Source of the DNA: Serratia marcescens
Lineage (GTDB): Bacteria; Pseudomonadota; Gammaproteobacteria; Enterobacterales; Enterobacteriaceae
Length of the DNA stretch: 64,000 nucleotides
Assembly: GCF_001902635.1 (NCBI RefSeq)
Contig: NZ_MJAO01000002.1
Coordinates: forward strand, 124,001 to 188,000
Reading direction: 5' to 3'
Shown here: positions 10,901-20,700 of the stretch, piece by piece
How positions within the stretch are numbered: position 1 is the stretch's first letter
Layout of the letters: each line of letters opens with the position of its first letter
The notes under the pieces: model-generated
Told to the model about the DNA's origin: nothing
Databases searched by the model: none
What the model saw: only the letters and a program-made list of their open reading frames with translations
Translations under genes and position numbers: made by a program

Positions 10901-13900
10901 CCTCTGATGCAACAATCGCTGGCCAGGCTGCGAAAGCTGGAGCCGGGGCGAATCGATCCCAAGGTGGAACTGTCTCGGTTTGGCCTGGACTCCATTCAGC
11001 TCACGGAATTTACCAACCTGTTGAATCGCCAGTACTCACTGACGCTGACGCCCACGGTATTTTTTGAATATTCCACCCTGGGAGAGTTTGTCGGCTACCT
11101 GGCACAGACCCACCCGAACGCCTTCTCAACGTTGCTCGGCGAGCATAAACCAACCTCACAACCCGCCGCACAGGCTGAGCGGGAAAACGGGGATACCTCT
11201 CACGAGGCGTCCCCCCAGAGCGCGGCAGCCCGCACTCAGCGCACGGTGACCCGGCACGAGACGGCGCGGCTTGCGGTGGCCGGCCCACCAACCGCGCCGG
11301 TAAACGAGCCGATAGCCATTGTCGGCATGACGGGCCGTTTCCCGATGGCCCAGGATCTGGATGCCTTTTGGGACAATCTGGTGAACGGCAAGGATTGTAT
11401 TCGGGAGATCCCGGAGCAGCGCTGGGACTGGCGCGCGTTGTATGGCGATCCGGTGCGCGAGGTAAACAAATGCCAAGTGAAATGGGGCGGGTTCATTGAT
11501 GGCATCGATGAATTTGATCCCCTGTTTTTCGGCATTTCGCCGAAAGAAGCCGAGTTGATGGATCCTCAGCAACGATTGCTGATGACGTACATCTGGAGCG
11601 TCATTGAAGACGCGGGCTACAGCGCCGGTGAACTCTCCGGCACCGACACCGGCATTTTCGTAGGAACCGGCATGAGCGGGTACGGCAGCCTTATCTCGGA
11701 GGCCAGGCTCCCCATCGAAGGGTATTCGATGACCGGGATTGTTCCCTCCGTCGGGCCGAATCGGATGAGCTTCTTCCTGAATGTTCACGGCCCCAGCGAA
11801 CCGGTGGAAACGGCGTGCTCTTCCTCTCTGATCGCCATTCACCGCGCCGTTCAGGCCATCGACGCCGGCGAATGTGAACAGGCGATTGTTGGCGGCGTGA
11901 ATACGCTGGTGACCCCTGACGGCTATATCAGCTTCAGCAAGGCCGGCATGCTGTGCCAGGACGGGCGCTGTAAAACGTTTTCCAGCACGGCTAACGGTTA
12001 TGTGCGGGGGGAAGGCGTCGGCATGCTTTTCCTGCGCAAACTCAGCGACGCGGAAGCGGCGGGCGATCATATCTATGGCTTGATTCGCTCCAGCGCTGAA
12101 AATCACGGTGGCCGGGCCAATTCATTAACGGCCCCCAATCCGAAAGCGCAAACGGCTTTGTTGAAGCGAGCTTACGCCAAGGCCGGGATCGATCCGCGCA
12201 GCGTCGGATACATCGAGGCTCACGGGACAGGAACGCCATTGGGCGATCCGATAGAGATCGACGGGCTGAAAACCGCGTTTCAAGATTTATATCGCAAGAC
12301 GCCGGCGACGACCGAACTGGGCGACAAGCCTCAGCACTGCGGTTTGGGCTCGATAAAGACCAATATCGGCCATTTGGAAATGGCGGCCGGCATTGCCGGG
12401 GTGATCAAAGTGTTATTGCAGCTGCAACACAAGACGCTGGTGAAAAGCTTGCATGCCGAACAGCTCAATCCTTATATCCAACTGGATAACTCACCTTTCT
12501 ATGTCGTGCGGGAGAACCAGCCCTGGCTTGCCCCGCGCGATCCGCAGGGCCACGCGCTGCCTCGCCGGGCCGGCGTCAGCTCATTCGGCTTTGGCGGCGC
12601 CAACGCGCATATCGTGCTGGAGGAATACACCGGTGGACGAGCGGTGCCGGCGGAAGACCGGCGCCAAGACCCTGCGGAACCCGTTATGGTCATCCTGTCG
12701 GCAAAGAATGCCGAGCGCCTGACGGCGGCGGCGCAGAATCTGCTAACCCGGATTACGGCTGAAAATAAAGCGCGACCGCCGCTGGATGCACTCGCCTATA
12801 CCCTGCAGGTCGGGCGGGAGGCGATGGATCACCGGTTGGGGATCCTTACCGCGTCCCTCGATGAATTGGCCGAAAAACTCAGCCAGTTTCTGGCGGGGGA
12901 AGAGGTTATCGACGGCCTTTATCGCGGTAATGTCCGGCAGAATAAAGAGATGCTGGCTATGTTCGTCGCAGATGAAGACCTGACGGCCACTCTCGACCTT
13001 TGGTTCCAGAAGCGTAAATACGCCAAGGTCCTGGCGCTATGGGTAAAAGGAATGGTGATCGACTGGTATCGGTTATACCCGCAGCAGCGGCCGCAGCGGC
13101 TCAGTTTACCGACTTATCCGTTCGCCACCGATCAATATTGGATCAAAGGTGCCCGCCACGCGGCGTTGAGCGCACCGACAGATCAAACGCCAGGCGGGGT
13201 GCCCAGTGAGCTCGCGTCGAGCGCGGCGCAAATGCAGCCCGATCCCGGTGATGACTTCAGCCATGTCGTGCTCTGGGAAGCGGATGACGCTTCCCAGCAG
13301 GCGCTTACCGTTATGCCTGGCACGGGGGCGGTTCTGATCGTCGGGGGCGCACAGGAAACGGAACTGGAAAGCGCGCTGGTCGCCAGGCTGGCCGGCCAAA
13401 CCCCGCGTCTGCTGCGTTTCTCCCTGCGCTCTGCGGCCAATCAGCCAATCGGCCCCGATCGCTGGGCATGTGACATTCGGGATGAAAAAGCCCTCGGCCA
13501 GTGCCTGGATGGCGCCGGCGGCATCCAGCGCGTCTTTTTCATCGCTGACAGCGCCATTGACCCGCAACGGGGCGATGCGGAAGCGATCACGGCCAGCCTG
13601 GAACAAAACGAGTTGCAACTGCTGCGCTTGGTGAAATCGCTGCAGCAGCGGCTGGCGAAAGAGACCGAGGTGGATCTTACCGTGCTGACGCAGGACAACC
13701 ACGCCTGGTCGCCCGATGAGATCCGCTACCACGGCGCCGGAATAAGCGGCCTGGCTTATGCCATCGCCCAGGGCGATCACCGTTTCCGGGTCAGGAATTT
13801 GGATATTTCCTCGCGCGACCTGCAGTCGCCCGAGCGGCGCGAAAAATTGCTGTGGCAGATCATCAACGAAGCGGCCAGCGAACGGGGCGAGCAAATTCGC

Positions 13901-14776
13901 TTGTCTTCCGGGCGGCGCTACCGCCAGACCTTCTTCCGTCTGGATCCGCAAAGTTACGGCGACGAAAACGCCATCAAGCATGGCGGCGTTTATCTGATCC
14001 TGGGAGGCAGCGGCACGGTGGGCGGCGTCATCACCCGCCAGCTGTTGCAACAATACCAGGCGAAAGTGATTTGGCTGGGGCGCCAATCTGAAAGCAGCCC
14101 GGCGGTGCAAAGCCGCTTGGATGCGTTGGCCAGCGTGGGCGAACGGCCGGATTATTTCCAGGCCGATGCGACCGACTTGGCCTCCCTGGAGGCGGCCCTG
14201 GCGCAAATCAAGCGCCGCTATCCCCGCATCGACGGGGCGGTATTCGCCGGCCTGGTTTTTGACGCCGAGAATACCGTCAGCCAGACAACCGAAGAGGCTT
14301 TCTGGCAAATACTGCAGGTCAAGGCGTCAGGCAGCCTTAATTTCTACCGGGCGCTCCGCCATGAATCACTGGATTTCCTGGCCTATTTTTCTTCCTGCCA
14401 GGCCTTCTCGTTCTCTGGCGCCGCGACGCTGTCGGCGTATGCCGCCGGGATTACTTTCTCCGACACGCTGGTGCGCAGCCTGCAGGCGCAGGCCGATTTC
14501 CCCGTGGGAATTATCAACTGGGGATTCTGGCAAGCCTCCCTGGCCGGTTTGCCGGCCAGCCAGAGTATTTTCGCCCTGAGCGATGCGGACGGCTTCGCCT
14601 GTTTTGAACGTTTCGTCACGCTGCTACAGCAGCGACGCCAAGGGCAGTTTGTGTGCCTGAATGCCTCCGCGCCTGTCCAGCAACTGATGAATCTGCATCC
14701 GCATGAGTCCGTGCTGGTCAGCCATCAACGCCACCCTTCATCCGATACCGTTAACCAGGGGCTGATCAATGCCTAA
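7979..14776 (+). CDS. Trans-AT polyketide synthase protein B (KS-DH-ACP-KS-KR)
   Basis: The protein has about 2,265 aa. Domains by nucleotide: KS about 8085-9360 (TACSG, Cys nt 8552; first His in the variant HGASS; distal His in NMGHAN); DH about 9904-10770 with HLVKGQKVLP (His nt 10001) and the second motif HPSLMDSALQ intact; ACP (GLDSI, Ser nt 10991); KS about 11305-12630 with all motifs (Cys nt 11816); KR about 13980-14540 with GGSGTVGG, a catalytic Lys (LQVKASG) and SS...SAYAAGI. Tyr is present but the usual Asn four residues later is Ile. There is no ACP after the KR: the module is completed by the methyltransferase and ACPs at the start of protein C, whose ATG overlaps this stop by 8 nt. 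KS-DH-ACP without its own KR resembles the second half of a dehydrating bimodule. GTG 7985, with GGAG at ideal spacing, is an alternative start. Confidence 0.95.
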   Translation: MQVTKQNNDSENASILNNIHDKEMATSLNPDERKDAVAIIGIGGFFPGADSLEEFCAKLDKQASLFSPVPDNHFPGPEMQGRYGAFLHDISGFDPDVFNIGPMEAEYMDPRTRLLLMSTWHTLEDACYLPQQLREAKVDVYIASEGAAYTPFLAKAELTSYSILGMMSWSLPNYLSHAFRFNGKSLYIDTACSGASVALHQAKEALLRGETDYALVGAANLLFGDALAGSYLGQESLGILGGEATCSPFQADAKGFLPAEATVTVLLKRLSQAIDDRDNIHGVILGSAVNHTGGYGSLTMPSAESQAEVMVSAYRQAGIDADTVGYIEAHGASSLLADAEEIKAFKRADAQLATRQAPATGTPCKISTLKPNMGHANSASGMVSLIRVLHAFKMQKKPGIKDFTACSDNIKLAGSRFYLNDATEAWAPLLDAHGHEIARRAAINNFGAGGVNAHLLLEAFTPAAVSVDDASAPGAGYFLALSTMHEWQWIDYAESLLAFLQRSPDITPGALEYFYLTARNKFEQRVVFRYTSLGQLQEKLTQFIAAKGQKAYYLKSGTRDENNALDMFNRHQRLSTLLTTLEWENDKRFLIDLWVQGVDFPLVQALGVPAFHKLSLPRYPFNREHYWSAAVSASKPQGDHTHRDLHPLVQQNTSDFYTQRYSSFFTGQEFFLADHLVKGQKVLPGVAYLELARAALADALGQPTAIRLENISWIRPMRVQEPGLKVAVELYPEGEARFGFEIYSAGASAEEGDRVTHCRGQARIMPDAALAPPPAIDIPALQQQCDVRHLDSQACYAAYSAMDILHGPAYQGVVAIDEGEAQAIARIELPACVAQSHSQLFLHPSLMDSALQMAAGLLVDAEHPEFALPFALESLEIFPRPGANALPVRLWVWARFKAGATRTDKVKKMDYDLCDETGQVWVRLCGFSSRAVDSAPIGVSSAVPADTALPEVPHSATPAATQNAENKGLQDRLLPLMQQSLARLRKLEPGRIDPKVELSRFGLDSIQLTEFTNLLNRQYSLTLTPTVFFEYSTLGEFVGYLAQTHPNAFSTLLGEHKPTSQPAAQAERENGDTSHEASPQSAAARTQRTVTRHETARLAVAGPPTAPVNEPIAIVGMTGRFPMAQDLDAFWDNLVNGKDCIREIPEQRWDWRALYGDPVREVNKCQVKWGGFIDGIDEFDPLFFGISPKEAELMDPQQRLLMTYIWSVIEDAGYSAGELSGTDTGIFVGTGMSGYGSLISEARLPIEGYSMTGIVPSVGPNRMSFFLNVHGPSEPVETACSSSLIAIHRAVQAIDAGECEQAIVGGVNTLVTPDGYISFSKAGMLCQDGRCKTFSSTANGYVRGEGVGMLFLRKLSDAEAAGDHIYGLIRSSAENHGGRANSLTAPNPKAQTALLKRAYAKAGIDPRSVGYIEAHGTGTPLGDPIEIDGLKTAFQDLYRKTPATTELGDKPQHCGLGSIKTNIGHLEMAAGIAGVIKVLLQLQHKTLVKSLHAEQLNPYIQLDNSPFYVVRENQPWLAPRDPQGHALPRRAGVSSFGFGGANAHIVLEEYTGGRAVPAEDRRQDPAEPVMVILSAKNAERLTAAAQNLLTRITAENKARPPLDALAYTLQVGREAMDHRLGILTASLDELAEKLSQFLAGEEVIDGLYRGNVRQNKEMLAMFVADEDLTATLDLWFQKRKYAKVLALWVKGMVIDWYRLYPQQRPQRLSLPTYPFATDQYWIKGARHAALSAPTDQTPGGVPSELASSAAQMQPDPGDDFSHVVLWEADDASQQALTVMPGTGAVLIVGGAQETELESALVARLAGQTPRLLRFSLRSAANQPIGPDRWACDIRDEKALGQCLDGAGGIQRVFFIADSAIDPQRGDAEAITASLEQNELQLLRLVKSLQQRLAKETEVDLTVLTQDNHAWSPDEIRYHGAGISGLAYAIAQGDHRFRVRNLDISSRDLQSPERREKLLWQIINEAASERGEQIRLSSGRRYRQTFFRLDPQSYGDENAIKHGGVYLILGGSGTVGGVITRQLLQQYQAKVIWLGRQSESSPAVQSRLDALASVGERPDYFQADATDLASLEAALAQIKRRYPRIDGAVFAGLVFDAENTVSQTTEEAFWQILQVKASGSLNFYRALRHESLDFLAYFSSCQAFSFSGAATLSAYAAGITFSDTLVRSLQAQADFPVGIINWGFWQASLAGLPASQSIFALSDADGFACFERFVTLLQQRRQGQFVCLNASAPVQQLMNLHPHESVLVSHQRHPSSDTVNQGLINA

Positions 14777-17700
14777 GATCTCTGACAATCAATGGGATAA
14801 AGAGACCGACTTGCTGTTGCAGTCCCATCATCCTCACGCCATCAACGCCTGGCTGACTCAACTGCTGTATCTCCAGCTCGATCGGCTTGGCGCTTTCTCA
14901 GCGCCTGCCCATCACGATGATTTTACGGAGCATACCGACCATTGGGGGCTTGACCCGCAGTTTCGGCCCTGGTGGCGCGAATCGGTCGGGCTGCTGCTGG
15001 AAGCCGGACTGATAGCCTGGCGGGACGGCGCGCTGATTTGTCATGGGCCGGGCGCGGAGCAAGCGCAGGCGGTATGGCAGGCCTGGGATGAGTTTCGCGA
15101 TGGCCATCGGCATGACCCTGCACGCATGACGCAAATGAATCTTGTCGATGCCTGTTTGCGCCATCTGCCGCAGATCCTGACCGGAGAACTGCCGGCGACG
15201 GAAGTGTTGTTCCCCGATGCGTCGATGGAAAAAGTTGAAGGCATTTATAAAGATAATCCGGTTTCAGATCTGTTCAACCGGGTGCTGACGAAAACCGTCA
15301 GCGACTATGTGAGCGACGTGCTGCGGGGCGATCGCCAGGCGCAATTGAGTCTGGTTGAGATCGGCGCCGGCACCGGCGGCACGACGGCCATGGTTCTGCC
15401 GGCGTTGATGGCGCATCAAGACAATATTCAAAAATACCTGTATACGGATCTTTCCCAGGCCTTTTTGATGCATGCCAGGCGCAGCTATGGGCCCACTTGC
15501 CCGTTTCTTGACTATGCGCTGTGGGACATTGAGCAGCCTTTGGCGACGCAGCCGATTCTCCCGGCTTCCTTTGATGTGGCGATCGCAACAAACGTGCTCC
15601 ATGCCACCAGGGATATTCGGAGCACGCTGCGCCATTGCAAAGCCGCCTTGCGCAACGGCGGTATGGTAGTGATCAATGAGCTGAGCGATAAGTCCGTTTT
15701 CACGCATTTGACGTTCGGGCTGCTCAAAGGCTGGTGGTTGCATCAGGATAGCGCATTGCGCATAGCGGGCAGCCCGGCAATAGCGCCTGACACCTGGCGA
15801 GAGATACTGGAAGAAGAGGGGTTTCACTCGGTTGAGTTTCCGGCGCAAAAAGCACATGCGCTGGGGCAAACCATTATTGTCGCCCTCAGCAACGGCGTTA
15901 TCCGGCAGCAAACCCACCGGCCGAAGAAAAACAAGCAGCATGACAAGCAACCGGTGACGCCGCGTCCCCTTGCACGCGCGTCGGCACCGGCCGCCGACAC
16001 CAACCTCACGGAAGAGCGCCTTACCGCCCATATCAGCGACGCGATCGCGTCGGCGCTGGCGCAAGCGGTCAGCCTTGCGCCTGAGCAAATCGATGTGCAA
16101 ACCGCCTTTGCCGAATACGGTATCGACTCTATTTTGACCGTTAATTTCACCAATAAAATTAACGAATTAATGGGCGTTCACCTGAACCCGGCGGCGCTTT
16201 ACGATTACCAAACCGTTACCGCGCTGACTGGCCATATCCACCGCACCGCCAGAGATGCGGTGCTTTCCTCGCTGGCCATCGCCGCCGCGCCCGATGGTGG
16301 CGATGCGTCGGGCGCTCGGACGGAGCCGCACGCTGCAGACAGGCGCAAATATATTACGGACAGTGTGATTGACGGATTGGCTAAGACGGTCAACCTGCGG
16401 CCAGAACGCATCGATGAGCAGACGGCATTGGCAGATTTCGGCATTGACTCAATTCTCAGCGTTAATTTTATCAATCAGATCAATCAATCACTGGGGATCA
16501 CGTTAAACCCGGCGGTGCTCTATGACTATACGACGATCGAAGCGTTAAGCGCGCATATCGGCCGGGCTTACCCCGAGCTGAGCATGACGTCGGAACCGCA
16601 GCCGGATTCCACCCCAAACCGGCAGCGGGATCCGGCACCGGTGGCCACATCGTCAAAAGCGAACGCTTCCGGGCCACGGCACGCCGATCCGGATGCGATC
16701 GCGGTGATCGGCATGGCGGGGCAGTTCCCCGGCGCCGGCGATATCCACGATTTCTGGCAGAACCTTGCGGCAGATAACACCGGAATTGAAGCGTTGCCTC
16801 GTCATTATTTGGATCCGGCGAGATATTCCGCCGATACGGATAAAGAAATGGCGGTTCGTGACGGGAAAACGTATTGCCAGTGGGGCGGTATCGTTAAAGA
16901 CCGGGACTGTTTCGATGCCACGTTCTTCCGCATCTCCGAGCAGGATGCCTTGTCGATGAGCCCTCATCAGCGTCTGGTGCTGCAAGAAAGCTGGAAGGCG
17001 CTGGAGGATGCCGGTTATAACCCCAAAGCGCTGGCCGGGACCGAGGCGGGCGTGTTCATTGGCGCAGAACCCGCCAATTACCGCCACGGCTCGTTTGTTG
17101 GCTCGTCCGAGGCGATTATCGCGTCACGCGTCTCTTATTTTTTAGATATGAAGGGCCCGGCGCTGGTGGTCAATACCGGCTGTTCATCGTCAGCCGTGGC
17201 GATACATCTGGCGTGCGAAAGCCTGCGCCGCCGTGAAACGACGCTCGCATTGGCCGGAGGCGTCTTTGCAGCGCTGGATGCCGACGCGCTGGCGAGCCTG
17301 TCCGGCATTGGGTTGCTGTCCCGCAACGCGACATGCCCCGTGTTTGATCGGGCAGCCGACGGCATGCTGCTCGCGGAAGGGATTGGCATGGTCGTGCTGA
17401 AAAATCTGGATCAGGCCATCGCGGACGGCGACCCCATCCACGCCGTCATCCGCGCCTCAGGCATCAATCAGGATGGCGCCAGCAATGGCATCACGGCGCC
17501 GAGTGGCGCCGCACAGCAACAATTGTTGGAACAGGTCTATCGGAAGTACCGCATCAACCCTGAGGACATAAGCTACTTTGAAGCGCACGCCACCGGCGGC
17601 AAGTTAGGGGATACCATTGAGGTCAATGCGCTGGCGCGTACTTTTAAAGCGCTGACCGCCAAACCGCGTTTCTGCGCACTGGGCAGCGTGAAATCGCATA

Positions 17701-20700
17701 TCGGCCATACTTCCGCTGCGTCAGGCGTGATTGGCCTGATCAAGATCGTGCTGTCGATGCGCCATCGCCAACTGCCGGGTTTGAGAGATTATCAACAGAT
17801 CAATCCGCTGTTCGAATTGCAGGACTCCGCATTTTACATTCAGAGTGCGTCTTCATCGTGGGATCGCCGCGGCGATACCCCGCGGTTGGCGGCCCTGAAT
17901 TCTTTCGGCCACAGTGGTACCAACGCCCATCTGGTCATCGAAGAGTATGTCGCGAAGCCAGCGGCGACCGAACCGGCGCTCGCCGGTTGGATGATGCCCT
18001 TGTCGGCCAAAACGACGGACAGTCTGTACGCGCAGGCGGAGACGCTGATCGCCTATCTGGAAACGCTGGCGCGGCAGGGCGACGCTAGCGAAGACGATGC
18101 CCGTGCCTTGATGCAATCAATGGCGTACACATTGCAAGTCGGGCGCGAAGCGATGTCGGAACGCTTCTTTATAATCGCGCGGGATCTTCATGACTGCCTG
18201 CAGCAGCTGCAGGCATTTTGTCAACGGCAAACGGCGGCAGGCCAGGCCACGCCCGCCGCCAGAAAACAGCCGCGGTTAACCGCAGAGACCTACCAATACC
18301 GCCGTTTACACCAGCTTTCCCAGGCAGAACTGGAGGATGTCGGCTACGCCTGGCAGCAGGGGCGCCTCGTCGACTGGCAAAGTTTCTATTCGGCGGCGCC
18401 CAACCGAGTTCATTTGCCGGGCTATCGCTTTGCGAAAACGGTTTTCCGCGCGTCGGATGCCGGGGCCACCGAGCAGGTCGCCATTGAAGATGGCCGTTAC
18501 GCCATCGGGAAAGCGGATCTATTCCCGGCGGGGCATCCCTGGAGCCGGCCTTTTGATCGCCAACATCCCGTTTTGCGTCATCACAAGGCATTTGGCCAAT
18601 CGCTGATGCCCGGCCTGGCGTATATCGATCTGCTGTTCCAGTTTTTCCAGCGTCAGGGCATGGATTATCGGCAGTTGGAAATGCGCAACCTGGTCATCCA
18701 TCACCCGTTGACCATTGCCGACGACTACGCGGTGGAGGCGCATATCCATTGTCAAAAACATGAGCACGGGTACTGGCAGCTCAGCGTAGAAGGCAGCGAG
18801 ATATCCGATGGGCGGCGAACGGAGCCGAAAGTCTACATGAGTGCAGAAATGCACCCGGTGCAGGCCGCGCCGTTCAATGAAACGCTTGACTTTATCCAGT
18901 TGAAACAACGCACCAACGGGCAGTTGGGGCTACGGGAAGCCTACGAAACGTTTGGCGGGGCCGATATTCGCCACAGCGGGCCGATGGTCGGCGACGGCGT
19001 GATTTATCACCTGCCTTCGGCTAATTTGATCGACATCGCCGTACCTGACGAACCGTTGCCCGGCGCCGAAGGCTATTTGTTCCACCCGGTGTTGATCGAC
19101 GGCAGCGCCATCGGTTCCGGGAGTCTGTTCCTGGAACAGAACGAACGGCAGGACATCTTCTTGCCGCTTTATTACGAGTCCTTCCGGGCGACGGCGCCGT
19201 TATCGGCACACTGCATTACCCGGATCGGCCGCGAATCGCTGAAACAAACGCCGCAGCTCTCGTATCTGACGATGGAATTCTTTACGCCCGGCGGCGAAAA
19301 GATTGGCGAGCTGAAAAACTTCACCTGCAAGCGTGTGCGTGACGCCGCAGCCATCCATGCATCGCGTCCCCACGCCCCGGCTGAGTCTGCCGTTACGCCT
19401 GCTAACCCCATTGAGCCTATGAAAAATGAAACCCTGTCTGTGACCCCATCCGTCATATCCGAACAGAGCGATTCGGCATTGGAACGCGCCGAGCAGAGCG
19501 TGAAGAAGATCCTTGCGGATACATTGGCGAAAAACATCGAAGAGATTGATACCGATATTGGTTATTACGAGTTGGGCCTGGATTCCGCCGGGCTGCTGCA
19601 CATGGTGCGATTGCTGGAACAGTCGCTCAAGGTGAAACTGAACCCGACCGTGCTGTTTGAATATGCCAACGTCGGCGCACTTGCCGCGTATTTGGTCAAA
19701 CACTATCCGATGTCTTTCGCCTCTGCGGACAGGGCTCCCTCCTTGGCGCCGGACACCGCTGTCGCCTCGCACGCCGGCGAGACGGATGCCGCCTCGATCC
19801 GCCCTGCAGCGCCTGAGTTGCGGAAAACAGCGGCCGGTGGTGATGAAGATATCGCGGTGATCGGGATTGCGGGGCGATACCCCGGCGCGAAAGATATGGC
19901 GGAGTTTTGGGCTAATCTCAAAGCCGGCAAGGATTCCGTAACGGAGATCCCCGCGGAAAGATGGCGCAACGGGATATTGGAAGGCATCGTATCCCCCTCG
20001 GGCCGCCCGATTTCCCGATGGGGAGGATTTATCGACGATGTGGACTGTTTCGACTCCCAGTTCTTCCGCGTGTCCCCGAGAGAAGCACAGTGGCTCAACC
20101 CTCAAGAGCGGCTCTTCCTGGAGACGTGCTGGACGGCGATCGAGGATGCGGGGTACACGCCGGAAACGCTTGTGCCCGAGCAGGGCCCCAATAAGCGGCG
20201 CGACGTCGGCGTTTTTGTGGGCGTCATGCATAACGACTACGCCCTGATCGCGGCGGAAATCGTCAATCGCGGGCAGGTCATGCCGCTGTCGATGAACCAT
20301 GCGCCAATCGCTAACCGGGTCTCTTATTTTTGCGGTTTTCACGGCCCTTCTTTTGCCATCGATACCGTGTGTTCCTCTTCGCTGACGGCGCTGCATCTGG
20401 CGCTGGAAAGCTTGCATCGGGGGGAAAGCAAGGTCGCGATAGCCGGCGGGGTAAATCTGTCTTTGCATCCTTATAAGTACATGACCTATGGGCTGGCGGA
20501 CATGTATGCCACCGACGGGCGTTGCCGGACTTTTGGCGACGGGGGGAACGGTTTCGTCTCCGGTGAAGGGGTGGGCGCGGTGCTGCTTAAACCGCTTTCT
20601 CAAGCGCTGGCAGACGGGGACCATATCTATGGGCTGATCAAAGGCAGCGCCATCAACCACGTTGGGCAAGTCAGCGGCATTACCGTCCCCAGCCCGGTGT

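Noticed and set aside
16020-16570. Tandem ACPs as a sign of beta-branching.
   Set aside because: No HMG-synthase, ECH or free donor-ACP cassette is seen in the window and the ACPs lack the flag Trp; doubled ACPs more likely raise throughput.
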